Shown piece by piece: positions 16,689 through 24,601 of a stretch of 24,752 bases of DNA. Position 1 is the stretch's first letter; each line of letters opens with the position of its first letter. The notes under the pieces are model-generated. The model was not told where the DNA came from, did not search any database, and saw only the letters and a program-made list of their open reading frames with translations. Origin of the DNA: Treponema sp. UBA6988 (GTDB lineage Bacteria; Spirochaetota; Spirochaetia; Treponematales; Treponemataceae); NCBI GenBank assembly GCA_002448445.1, contig DJYC01000087.1, forward strand, positions 1 through 24,752, given 5' to 3'. Made by a program: the position numbers and the translations under genes.

Positions 16689-17457
16689 AAAAGCAATCGG
16701 CATAATTGGAGGCATGGGCCCCTATGCCGGACTTGATTTGGAACGCAAAGTTTTTGACAGCGTAATGGCCACAAGCGACCAGGACTATCCGGACGTAATG
16801 ATGATTTCTGCATCACGCCTAATTCCTGACCGCTCCTATTACATTCTCCACCCGGAAATGGAAAACCCCTGCATAGGAATTAGCTACTGCATAAAAAAAC
16901 TTGCAGCCATGGGGGCAACCCACATAGCCATTCCCTGCAACACGGCACATTCCCCAATAATACTCAACCAGGTAAAGCGCTTCATAGAAGTAAACGGAAT
17001 AGATGTTACCCTCATGAACATTGTAGAAGAAACCTACAAATGGGTAAAGGAAAACCTGCCCGCAAAAAAACTCGTACTCTACGCAACCCAGGGAACCTAT
17101 TATTCCAAAGTCTACAACCTATTCTTTGACGCGCAAAAAAATGACCAAGGCCAGCAGGAACACTTCATCGTAGAGCCGGACGACCTTGACAAGCAACTCA
17201 TCTGGAACGCAATCTACAGCCGCGACTACGGAATCAAAGCCTTCTCCAATCCCATCCAAAATCAGGCTGTAGAAAATTTCCGCATTGTAACTGAAAAAAT
17301 GTTTGCCCAAGGCTACGACACCTTCATCATGGGCTGCACAGAAATTCCACTCGCAATGGGCCGCCTTAGAATGCCCATCACAAAAATTGACCCTGCAAAA
17401 ATAATGGCACGTGCCCTGGTAAAAGCAGTCTGCCCCGACCGCCTAAAGGAATTCTAA
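16669..17457 (+). CDS. Aspartate/glutamate racemase family protein
   Basis: 262 residues from ATG 16669; a GTG at 16663 in the same frame is the alternative. Either way it overlaps the end of the cyclase gene and has only a weak ribosome site (GGGACGG), so translational coupling is likely. Family marks: GIIGGMGPYAG near the N-terminus, first catalytic Cys in IPCNTAH (C90), second Cys in MGCTEIPLAM (C223). The family interconverts L- and D-aspartate or glutamate by a cofactor-free two-cysteine mechanism. Placed last in the operon after an amino-acid binding protein and the transporter-cyclase fusion, it probably acts on the same substrate or its product, in the cytoplasm. Substrate cannot be settled from sequence; some family members act on other compounds. 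No clear T-rich terminator follows. Confidence 0.85.
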   Translation: MHSTKSRKAIGIIGGMGPYAGLDLERKVFDSVMATSDQDYPDVMMISASRLIPDRSYYILHPEMENPCIGISYCIKKLAAMGATHIAIPCNTAHSPIILNQVKRFIEVNGIDVTLMNIVEETYKWVKENLPAKKLVLYATQGTYYSKVYNLFFDAQKNDQGQQEHFIVEPDDLDKQLIWNAIYSRDYGIKAFSNPIQNQAVENFRIVTEKMFAQGYDTFIMGCTEIPLAMGRLRMPITKIDPAKIMARALVKAVCPDRLKEF

Positions 17458-17465
17458 CTTTTAAA

Positions 17466-17557
17466 AGGGGGAAAGCCTTCCCCCTGGCCTCAGCCCTACG
17501 GTCTTCGGCACACCCCCTTCTGCGGGGCAACCTCTTTGCTAAGCCCCGCAACGCCCC
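17466..17557. repeat. G/C-run palindromic intergenic repeat, copy B
   Basis: Hairpin GGGGGAA...TTCCCCC at 17467-17484, shared ACCCCCTTCT at 17512-17521, then a 7-bp stem GCGGGGC (17522-17528) with GCCCCGC (17543-17549). Related to copy A at 1221-1330. It lies where the racemase gene meets the convergent lipoprotein gene and may end the (+) transcript. The gap 17458-17792 holds this, the hairpins at 17588-17624 and a terminator; no gene. Confidence 0.5.
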
Positions 17558-17587
17558 AATATGGAATTATGTTAGCGTATTATCCTG

Positions 17588-17624
17588 CGAGTTACGAAGT
17601 AACTCGTTAGCAAGCTTAGCTTGC
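17588..17624. repeat. Tandem perfect hairpins
   Basis: CGAGTTA/TAACTCG with loop CGAAG (17588-17606), then GCAAGC/GCTTGC with loop TTA (17610-17624). Two perfect stems so close suggest a dispersed palindromic element; no T run follows on either strand. Confidence 0.45.
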
Positions 17625-17713
17625 GACCAACGCCTGCTATTATTAGCTCGAACCGGAATGACGTGTATTTGCAAATGTTTGGAATTTGCTTGAAAAAGGT
17701 AATAAAAGTGGAC

Positions 17714-17753
17714 AAAAAAAGCCCGGCAGGGATTGTGGGAGGTACTGCCGGGC
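17714..17753 (-). terminator. Terminator of the 17793-20720 lipoprotein gene
   Basis: Read on (-): GCCCGGCAG (17753-17745), loop, CTGCCGGGC (17729-17721), then seven T. Confidence 0.85.
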
Positions 17754-17792
17754 AAGGTATGGGATATTAGTTTTTACACGCAACTACTGTGA

Positions 17793-20720
17793 TTATTCGT
17801 AGATCTGCTCTGCGTGGCTGTTTGCCTTGTATACCGCAGGATCCGTTGGTATTGCAATTCCTGCAACAGGATTCTCGTATGGAGTAAATTCTACGATATA
17901 GTAATGTATCTTCCACCTATTCTGACTACCATTACCAGTTGACGCATCATTCCAAACATAGTGGCCGGTATACTGGAGGTAAACTTCTTTTTCCGTATTA
18001 CTGTTGTCGCCTCCTGTGTAATTGGCGTTACTTTCGTTGTTCGGCTCATAATCACCTGAATATGCTCTTGGAATACCGTTTTTCTTGCAGTCTTCTGGGT
18101 TTGACCACGCTGAATACATTCCTTCTGCCCTGTAATCCTGGCCGTCCCTACTGAATGTGTTTGTATAGAAAACCTTTCCTGCCTCTGGACCGCAAGCCCA
18201 AAACCAAGACTTGTTAAAGCCGTCTGATTGCCAAGCAGAAGCATCGTAATTAACTTTTGGCTTTTTCCTTGTGCCTCCAATCCAAGAACCAAAGTCATCA
18301 GGTGTTTTTCCTTTTGCCCTTTCAGACTCAAAGACCTTATCATAAATAAACTTGTTCTCTGCATCAGAGGTAATGGTCATAAGGTAGCCCTGCAAGCCGT
18401 TAAAGCGCTCTTCCTTGGCCTTGTTATAAGCCTGATTCCAACTTACCGTTGTACCGTTTTCAAAGCGCTCGCTCTTTTTGTAGAAGCTTCCGTCAAAATA
18501 GAAGATGTTCTTGTTCAACTCGTAGCCTTTCTTGTCATCTTTAATAGGAACGGTCTCCAAGTTAATGTGTATTTCAAAAGGTTTGTTATCTATCTTGTGG
18601 AATTTTATCTTATTAAGGAAAGCATTCGCCTTTTCAGAAGAAATATCTCCGCCATTAGACGTAAACTGAATGTAGCGGAAATTTGTTTCTGTAGATACAG
18701 AGTCAGCATATCCGTTTTCCTTAAAGTTAGCGTCAAGAGGAATGCCCATAGAAAAGGATGCCCCCTCAAGACTTGTCTCGCCTACATTAAAGTAGCCGTC
18801 TTTTGCAAATACAGAGAATATCGTACCCTTCTTTGTTACGTTCTCGCCAAAGACATAGAAAGTGTTTGCCTCGGATTCATCAGCCTTTAACGATGTAGGC
18901 AGGGAAAGGTCGCCATTTATCTTAACGTCATTTCCCACAGCCTGGGCATTGCGCTTCCTATCTGAATTTATTATCGCAAAGAACTTTGTATAGGCCTGTC
19001 CTTCAAAAGTGGCAAGAACAGTTCCCTCCGTCGCACTTGGTGCTATAAGAGTAATGGACTCACTGTCCGCATAGTTGAGGTTTCCTGCAAAAATCTTTTT
19101 ATCTCTGGCAGCAAGGAGCTCTATGCCTGTATTCTTCTTGTTTCCAACAAGAGGATTTCCGCTCACATTTATGAGTGTACCGCCTTCAACCAAACCGTTT
19201 ACGTTACCCCTGATAGTTCCGCCCGTAATGTTAACAACAGCATTGCCAGAAGTAGTCCTTATTGAATCTAGCGGTGCTGTTCCATTATTGTCATCTCCCA
19301 AGATGGTTCCGCCGTTAATGTTAACCTTGCCCGAGGATTCAATAAACCTGACAGTCCCGCCATTGACCGTAACAGAGCCTTTTGCCCCGCCACAGGCGTA
19401 GATATTGCCAACAGAACCACTTTCTATTGTTATATCATCACTAGTGTCATTGGGATAAGTTCCGTCGGGTAAAGAGCCGTAAACTTTCAGGTTTGCAGGA
19501 ATAGGGAATGGATTTCCAGCGTCATCAAGAACTATGTTGTCTTCATCCACTTTGTCAAAGTAGGCATAGGTCACATTATCAGAACCTTCTTTCTGCTGCA
19601 AAATCAATTTTTCACCGCAGGCATAAAGCGCATCACTACTTACATTATACTTCCACTTTGCATAGAAAGTCTTTGCGCCCTTAGAACCAGCTGGAATTTT
19701 ATCTACCTTGCTCTTAAAGTTGGCGTCTGAATACCAGTCAACAAAGCTTGCACCGTTTCTTTCCTTAGGCTTAGGCAACAGAATATCATCTTGATAGGAG
19801 GAATAAGAAAGAGGAATATTGTCTGTATCTAAATGACCACCCTTGCAGTTGTATACAATCGGGTAAATTGCATTAAGGTTTTCAATATTGACCTCTGCCT
19901 GTGTTTTTCTGCCTGTAGCAATCTGAACAAGCTCGCTCCACACCTGGCTTGTTTCTCCTGCGCCGTTGTCCATCGTGAAGGTAAATTTTACGACATACCA
20001 ACCATTTTTAGGGTCATCGGCAAAGACAACGCTCCTAAAATCGCCTATGGAATCTTTATCCAAAGAAGGCTCAATAGAAAGACTCCTGTCTGCAATGGAA
20101 TATCCGTTTCCATCATCCTGAGGAATCATGCATACAGTTACGCTTTTTACGCCATCATCAGGAAATCTTACCCTTATAGAAAGAAATCCGTTTCCTGCAA
20201 CCTCGTCCAAGATACCAAAGTCAATAGTGTTCCTGCCGCTTTTTATATTCAAAGGATTCGTAGTCTTTTCAAGAACAAGGAATGCCTTTGCATCCGCGTC
20301 TTCATCTGAATAAGAGACAGCTTCTGGAAGGGCATAGACTTGAATGGTAAAAGTGTAGGTGCCAACTTCCAGCGCAATCTTATTGTCGCGAAGGTCATTG
20401 TCCATTCTGTCGTATGCAAATTCATCGCTTGTCTGAACCCAAGGCTCGTAGACGATTTCTTCGCCGTCCACAGGCTTTCCTTTTAGGACAAATTTGTAAA
20501 TGTCCTTTCCCTTAAGGTCAAATCTTTCGTTTGGAACAATTGTACGGCCTTTTGCACCAAAACTTACGGCAGAAAGATAAGCAGCCCCGTCCGAAGAGCC
20601 AGCAGATGACTGCCTATCTTCGCGGTCGGAAACACCATTCAAGCCAGTGTTACAGGCCACAAGAGAGAAAAGTAGAAATATAGCAAGTGACTTTATTAAT
20701 TTAAAAGCAAATTTTTTCAT
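17793..20720 (-). CDS. Large surface lipoprotein with InlB repeat and C-type lectin domain
   Basis: 975 residues from ATG 20720 (GGAGG six bases before); the frame is open to 20813 but lacks a ribosome site or signal there. Lipobox LVAC (Cys23), then NTGLNGVSDRED. YLSAVSFG..GRTIVP opens the beta-sandwich region; InlB-type repeat about 283-350 (YNCKGGHLDTDN...TFYAKW). The calcium-type loop is eroded (DKVDEDNIVLDD). Solenoid-like part short (about 400-500). C-type lectin domain about 738-945: GYLMTITSDAENKF, WIGGTR, WFWACGPEAGKVFY, YEPNNE (about 891), WND (about 921), and IHYYIVEFTPYEN. Monocistronic; a TATAAT at 20768-20763 without a good -35 is the only promoter hint. Closest relative here is 20933-23935. 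Likely surface adhesin. Confidence 0.84.
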   Translation of the reverse strand: MKKFAFKLIKSLAIFLLFSLVACNTGLNGVSDREDRQSSAGSSDGAAYLSAVSFGAKGRTIVPNERFDLKGKDIYKFVLKGKPVDGEEIVYEPWVQTSDEFAYDRMDNDLRDNKIALEVGTYTFTIQVYALPEAVSYSDEDADAKAFLVLEKTTNPLNIKSGRNTIDFGILDEVAGNGFLSIRVRFPDDGVKSVTVCMIPQDDGNGYSIADRSLSIEPSLDKDSIGDFRSVVFADDPKNGWYVVKFTFTMDNGAGETSQVWSELVQIATGRKTQAEVNIENLNAIYPIVYNCKGGHLDTDNIPLSYSSYQDDILLPKPKERNGASFVDWYSDANFKSKVDKIPAGSKGAKTFYAKWKYNVSSDALYACGEKLILQQKEGSDNVTYAYFDKVDEDNIVLDDAGNPFPIPANLKVYGSLPDGTYPNDTSDDITIESGSVGNIYACGGAKGSVTVNGGTVRFIESSGKVNINGGTILGDDNNGTAPLDSIRTTSGNAVVNITGGTIRGNVNGLVEGGTLINVSGNPLVGNKKNTGIELLAARDKKIFAGNLNYADSESITLIAPSATEGTVLATFEGQAYTKFFAIINSDRKRNAQAVGNDVKINGDLSLPTSLKADESEANTFYVFGENVTKKGTIFSVFAKDGYFNVGETSLEGASFSMGIPLDANFKENGYADSVSTETNFRYIQFTSNGGDISSEKANAFLNKIKFHKIDNKPFEIHINLETVPIKDDKKGYELNKNIFYFDGSFYKKSERFENGTTVSWNQAYNKAKEERFNGLQGYLMTITSDAENKFIYDKVFESERAKGKTPDDFGSWIGGTRKKPKVNYDASAWQSDGFNKSWFWACGPEAGKVFYTNTFSRDGQDYRAEGMYSAWSNPEDCKKNGIPRAYSGDYEPNNESNANYTGGDNSNTEKEVYLQYTGHYVWNDASTGNGSQNRWKIHYYIVEFTPYENPVAGIAIPTDPAVYKANSHAEQIYE

Positions 20721-20732
20721 ATGCGCCTCCAA

Positions 20733-20744
20733 TCCCTCCCTGGA
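20733..20744 (-). promoter_or_regulatory. Leader hairpin before the Shine-Dalgarno
   Basis: Read on (-): TCCAGGGAGGGA followed by TTGGAGG. A weaker copy of the leader element (TCC with GGA). Confidence 0.35.
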
Positions 20745-20885
20745 ACAAAGAAACCCATATGAATTATAAATCGGTAATAATATGGAAAAAAATGAACTAT
20801 TTATATTTAACATAGACTATTTATTTGTAATAAAAAAGGCTACAAATTACAGGGAATTTATCAGATTCCCTGCAATGACACATGT

Positions 20886-20916
20886 AAAAAAATCCGGCAG
20901 GGGTTAGCTGCCGGAT
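20886..20916 (-). terminator. Terminator of the 24453-20933 lipoprotein pair
   Basis: Read on (-): ATCCGGCAG (20916-20908), loop CTAACCC-like, CTGCCGGAT (20900-20892), then T run. It separates this pair from the next lipoprotein gene. Confidence 0.85.
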
Positions 20917-20932
20917 GCTGGGTGGCTACAGA

Positions 20933-23900
20933 TTATTCGTAGGTCTGCGCTGCGTAAAGACGTCTATTTGCAGAAACGTATCTTTCACCGGTTGCAGTGT
21001 TCTCGTATGGGCGGAACTCTACAATGTAGTAGTGTATCTGCCAACGTCCCTGTGAGGTGCTGTATCCATTGCCCTTTTCGTGACCATCATTCCATACATA
21101 GCGACCGGTATACTGAGTATAATATTCAGCATCTGTAGTAATAGGATTACCACCATTGTTTGGCTCAACATCGTCTTTGTAGTAATACTCTATGCCATTT
21201 AAAGCACAGTCTTTCTCATTCGACCATGAAGAATACATTCCAGATGCCCGATAATTCTTGTCTTTTTCATATTTTGCTTTTGTATAGAAAATCTTTCCAG
21301 CTTCAGGACCACAAGCCCATGCCCAAGAATCATTGACTTCCCCAGAATTCCAAGTTGCTTTTCCACGGTTGTTCAGTTTTGCATCGTATCCCCAAGTAGA
21401 AGCGTCATAACCGTTCCTTGGTGTTATGCGCGTACCGCCAATCCATGAACCAAAGTCATCGGGAGATTTTCCCTCACTCTGTTCTTTCTTGAAAATCTGA
21501 TCGTAAACAAACTTGTTTTCAGCATCAGACGTAATGGTCATGAGGTAGCCTTGCAGACCATTAAAGGTCTGTGCCTTTGCTTCATTATACGCTTCTGGCC
21601 AAGACTTACCGCCTGTTGCAAACTTTGCGCTTTTCTTGTAGAAGCTTCCATCGAGGTAGAATACATCCGTGTTCAACGTATAGCCATTTCCTGTAATTGG
21701 CACAGTCTCCAGATTGATGCGAATATTGATAGGCTTGTTGTCTATCTTGTGGAATTCAATGCTCTGTAGGAAGTCATCAGCAGCTTGGCCAGAAATTTCT
21801 CCCTGTGTAGAAGTAAACTGAATATAGCGGTAGAATTTTTCCGTGTCTGCTTCATATACAAACTGCTGTTCCTTGCCACGGTTATCTACAGGAATACCCA
21901 TGTCAAAGTGGACATTGTTTGCAACTACAATTTCGGTAAGGTTAAAGTAGCCGTCTTCTGCAAAGACAGAGAATATTGTTCCCGGTATCGTTACGTTTCC
22001 TTGACCCAAGTTATAGGTGTTATCCTGTCCGTCCTTTACCAAAAGATTTGTCGGCAAGGAAATACCACCTTCTATTACAATATCCCTTCCGTTATCAGCA
22101 ACCTTAACGGCTCGTTTGCGGTTAGAGTTCATTACTACAAAGAATTTTGAATATGCATTTGCACCTTCAAATGTAGCAATCTTAGTATCATTGCTTGCAT
22201 TTGGGGCAAGCAAGGTAATAGACTCATCTTGGGCGCTGTCGAGGTTTCCTGCCTTAATCTTTTTGTCCTTGACAAAAGAAAGATCTATGCCAACATTCTT
22301 TCCGTTTCCAATTTTTGGATTTCCACTAACCTTTACAAGAGTACTTTCGGCTACATTACCACGTACATTTCCTTCTATAGTTCCACCGGATATGTTCAAG
22401 GTAGAATCTGTACCGGCAGTATAGATTGCAGTTTTATTGGTGTAATCTCCAGAAATTTTTCCGCCAGTAACGTTTATGGTCCCGCCCTGTCCGTCAGTTC
22501 TTACCTGCAGGATATTTCCACCGTTTACGGTAATAGTGCCGTTGTTACCCTTTGCATAAACAAACTGTACATAACCACTTTCTATGGTTATATCGTCAGT
22601 TTTGCCATCGGGGTAGATCTCTCCATCCGGCTTGCAGCCACCATAGACTTCCCAGCCACTGATGCTAATAAGTTTTCCATCGTCACCAAGAATGGCATTG
22701 TCGGGATTTACTTCGTCAATGTAAGCATAAACAAGGTTTGTACCTTCTTTCTGCTGAATTATTGCCTTTTCTCCGCATGCAAAGAATTTACCGTCTTCCA
22801 GGTTGTACTTCCACTTTGCGTAGAAGGTTTTTGCACCCTTTGAACCCGCAGGAATTTGAGTTACCTTGTTCTGGAAGTTAGGGTCTGAATACCAACCGTC
22901 AAATGTTGCAATGTTTCTTTCTGCAAGTTCCGGCATGGGGATTGCACCCTGGTATGGGGAATAAGAAAGAGGAATGTTGTCTGCCTTTAGATGACCACCC
23001 TTGCAGTTATATACAATCGGATAAATTGCATTAAGGTTGTCTATAGAGATGTCTGCTGTTGTTTGTCTGCCTGTTGCAATCTGGATAAGCTCGCTGAAAA
23101 CTTGGGAAGTGTCTCCAGCTCCGTTGTTTATTGTAAAGGTAAATTTTACAACATACCAACCGTTAACAGGATCATCATTAAAGACTACGCTTCTGTAGCC
23201 ACCCCGAGCTTCTCCTATTTCAAGAGACTTTTCTGCAACAGAATATGCGTTGCCTTCATCCTGAGGATCCATGCGAACAACTACGCTCTGAACCCCTTCG
23301 TCCGGGAAGCTGAGCTTTAAAGACAATTTTCCGTTGCCAGAGGCTTCATTAAGCACACCAAAGCGGATTTTGTTGGAACCGCTTGCAACTACAATCGGAT
23401 CAGTTGTTTTTTCAAGTACAAGTATTGCATTTTCTTCTGCTTCGCCAGCATCTTCGCCTTCGCCGTCGCTTTCTCCTTCAAAGTCGGCTCCATCCGTAGC
23501 AAGAATGTATACCTGGATTGAGAAAGTATATGTGCCGGGGTCAAGGGCTACAATTCCACCGCGCAGATCATTGTCCATAAGGTCGTATGCGGTAACAACA
23601 TAACCGTCTTCATCATTGGTCCTAACCCAAGTTCCAAGCACGGTTTCCTCTCCGCCAACAGGAGTTCCCTTAAGGACGTATTTGTAAATTTCCTCTCCCT
23701 TGAGGGCAAAGCTACCCTGCGGCACAATGGCACGCTCGCCGTCGCCCAAGGAGACAGAAGAAATAAATGCCCTATTGCTGCCTGCGACACCACCGAGGCC
23801 GTCTTCCTTTTTTCCGCTGCTTGAAACACCGTTCAAACCGCTGTTGCAGGAATAAGCAAGAGCGCTTGCAACAAGCACTGCAAAAAGAGTTACTACTTTA

Positions 23901-23935
23901 TATGCTCTGCCAAAGATTGATTTTAATGTTTTCAT
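20933..23935 (-). CDS. Large surface lipoprotein with InlB repeat and C-type lectin domain
   Basis: 1000 residues. Signal peptide ALAYSC with Cys30: a relaxed lipobox, acceptable in spirochaetes, followed by NSGLNGVSSSGKKEDG. FISSVSLGDGERAIVP opens the beta-sandwich region, which holds an acidic insert (EGESDGEGEDAGEAEE, about 150-165). InlB-type repeat about 302-370 (YNCKGGHLKADN...TFYAKW). Calcium-type loop eroded (DEVNPDNAILGDD). Solenoid-like glycine repeats about 420-540. C-type lectin domain about 757-980: GYLMTITSDAENKF, WIGGTR, an extra loop, WAWACGPEAGKIFY, VEPNNG (about 923), WND (about 946). ATG with GGAGG; 11 nt after the small lipoprotein stop. Likely surface adhesin; ligand unknown. 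Confidence 0.84.
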   Translation of the reverse strand: MKTLKSIFGRAYKVVTLFAVLVASALAYSCNSGLNGVSSSGKKEDGLGGVAGSNRAFISSVSLGDGERAIVPQGSFALKGEEIYKYVLKGTPVGGEETVLGTWVRTNDEDGYVVTAYDLMDNDLRGGIVALDPGTYTFSIQVYILATDGADFEGESDGEGEDAGEAEENAILVLEKTTDPIVVASGSNKIRFGVLNEASGNGKLSLKLSFPDEGVQSVVVRMDPQDEGNAYSVAEKSLEIGEARGGYRSVVFNDDPVNGWYVVKFTFTINNGAGDTSQVFSELIQIATGRQTTADISIDNLNAIYPIVYNCKGGHLKADNIPLSYSPYQGAIPMPELAERNIATFDGWYSDPNFQNKVTQIPAGSKGAKTFYAKWKYNLEDGKFFACGEKAIIQQKEGTNLVYAYIDEVNPDNAILGDDGKLISISGWEVYGGCKPDGEIYPDGKTDDITIESGYVQFVYAKGNNGTITVNGGNILQVRTDGQGGTINVTGGKISGDYTNKTAIYTAGTDSTLNISGGTIEGNVRGNVAESTLVKVSGNPKIGNGKNVGIDLSFVKDKKIKAGNLDSAQDESITLLAPNASNDTKIATFEGANAYSKFFVVMNSNRKRAVKVADNGRDIVIEGGISLPTNLLVKDGQDNTYNLGQGNVTIPGTIFSVFAEDGYFNLTEIVVANNVHFDMGIPVDNRGKEQQFVYEADTEKFYRYIQFTSTQGEISGQAADDFLQSIEFHKIDNKPINIRINLETVPITGNGYTLNTDVFYLDGSFYKKSAKFATGGKSWPEAYNEAKAQTFNGLQGYLMTITSDAENKFVYDQIFKKEQSEGKSPDDFGSWIGGTRITPRNGYDASTWGYDAKLNNRGKATWNSGEVNDSWAWACGPEAGKIFYTKAKYEKDKNYRASGMYSSWSNEKDCALNGIEYYYKDDVEPNNGGNPITTDAEYYTQYTGRYVWNDGHEKGNGYSTSQGRWQIHYYIVEFRPYENTATGERYVSANRRLYAAQTYE

Positions 23936-23946
23936 AGCACACCTCC

Positions 23947-24453
23947 TTATTCGCTTATAACAAGCTGTACATTAAGAGAACCTCGTGAACCGTTATTGGT
24001 TACGAGAACCCTAAGTTCCATATTACCGACCTGTTCAGGAGTAAACCGGAAAGTTCTACCCTCATCCTGAATAGTTCCCGGTGTTACACCATTAGCATTT
24101 ATAAACCATTCATAGGTTTCGTATTCCTGCTGAACAACAAAAGCTGCCTCTTGCCCACGTGTTATGGAATAATTCAGAACATTGCTACCTGTTGCAGGTT
24201 GGCTAAGCGTGACTCCATTGCAAGTCAGCGTTACCGGCAAACCAGAATACCTTGGCGAATCCATCCTGATGGAGCCATCGGCATCATCTGCCTCAGCGGG
24301 AACGTTAACAACCTCATCCACTGCAGGAATCTCTGGCTCCTCATACCAGTCGTCACCGCCACCACTGCTTCCGCCGCCACCACAGGCTACGAAAGAGAAA
24401 AGTATAAATGTCAAAGGAATTAACTTTATTAATGATAAGATAAGTTTCTTCAT
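23947..24453 (-). CDS. Small glycine-tethered lipoprotein with Ig-like domain
   Basis: 168 residues from the ATG at 24453, chosen over the ATG at 24459 because the latter directly abuts AAAGGAG while the former has six bases of spacing. Lipobox FVAC (Cys24), GGGGSSGGGDD tether, acidic stalk (EEPEIPAVDEVVNVPAE), and a beta domain with YETYEWFINANGV and FTPEQVGNMELRVLV, typical of Ig/PKD-like folds. Same plan as 4843-5310 and 11377-11841 but clearly more distant. First gene of a pair with 20933-23935. Confidence 0.78.
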   Translation of the reverse strand: MKKLILSLIKLIPLTFILFSFVACGGGGSSGGGDDWYEEPEIPAVDEVVNVPAEADDADGSIRMDSPRYSGLPVTLTCNGVTLSQPATGSNVLNYSITRGQEAAFVVQQEYETYEWFINANGVTPGTIQDEGRTFRFTPEQVGNMELRVLVTNNGSRGSLNVQLVISE

Positions 24454-24466
24454 ACGCATCTCCTTT

Positions 24467-24478
24467 CCCCTCCCAGGG
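24467..24478 (-). promoter_or_regulatory. Leader hairpin before the Shine-Dalgarno
   Basis: Read on (-): CCCTGGGAGGGG followed by AAAGGAG. CCC pairs with GGG; the pairing bases differ from those at 5324 and 11855 but the position is the same. Confidence 0.4.
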
Positions 24479-24572
24479 TCTAAGAAACTCGTACGGTTTT
24501 TAAATCGGCAGGCTACAGGGAAAACTTAAACTATTTTTAAGGTTTGCCCATTTATGACCATGCTACATTTCT

Positions 24573-24601
24573 ATAGTATAAAAATAAAATTGAATAGTCA
24601 A
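24573..24601 (-). promoter_or_regulatory. Promoter of the 24453-20933 lipoprotein pair
   Basis: Read on (-): TTGACT (24601-24596), 17-bp A/T-rich spacer, TACTAT (24578-24573). Lacks the TGCCG and GAGATTTT boxes of the other three lipoprotein promoters. Confidence 0.65.

Noticed and set aside
20721..20813. Longer N-terminus of the 17793-20720 lipoprotein starting at 20813
   Set aside because: No ribosome site there, and the signal peptide with lipobox begins at the ATG at 20720 behind GGAGG.
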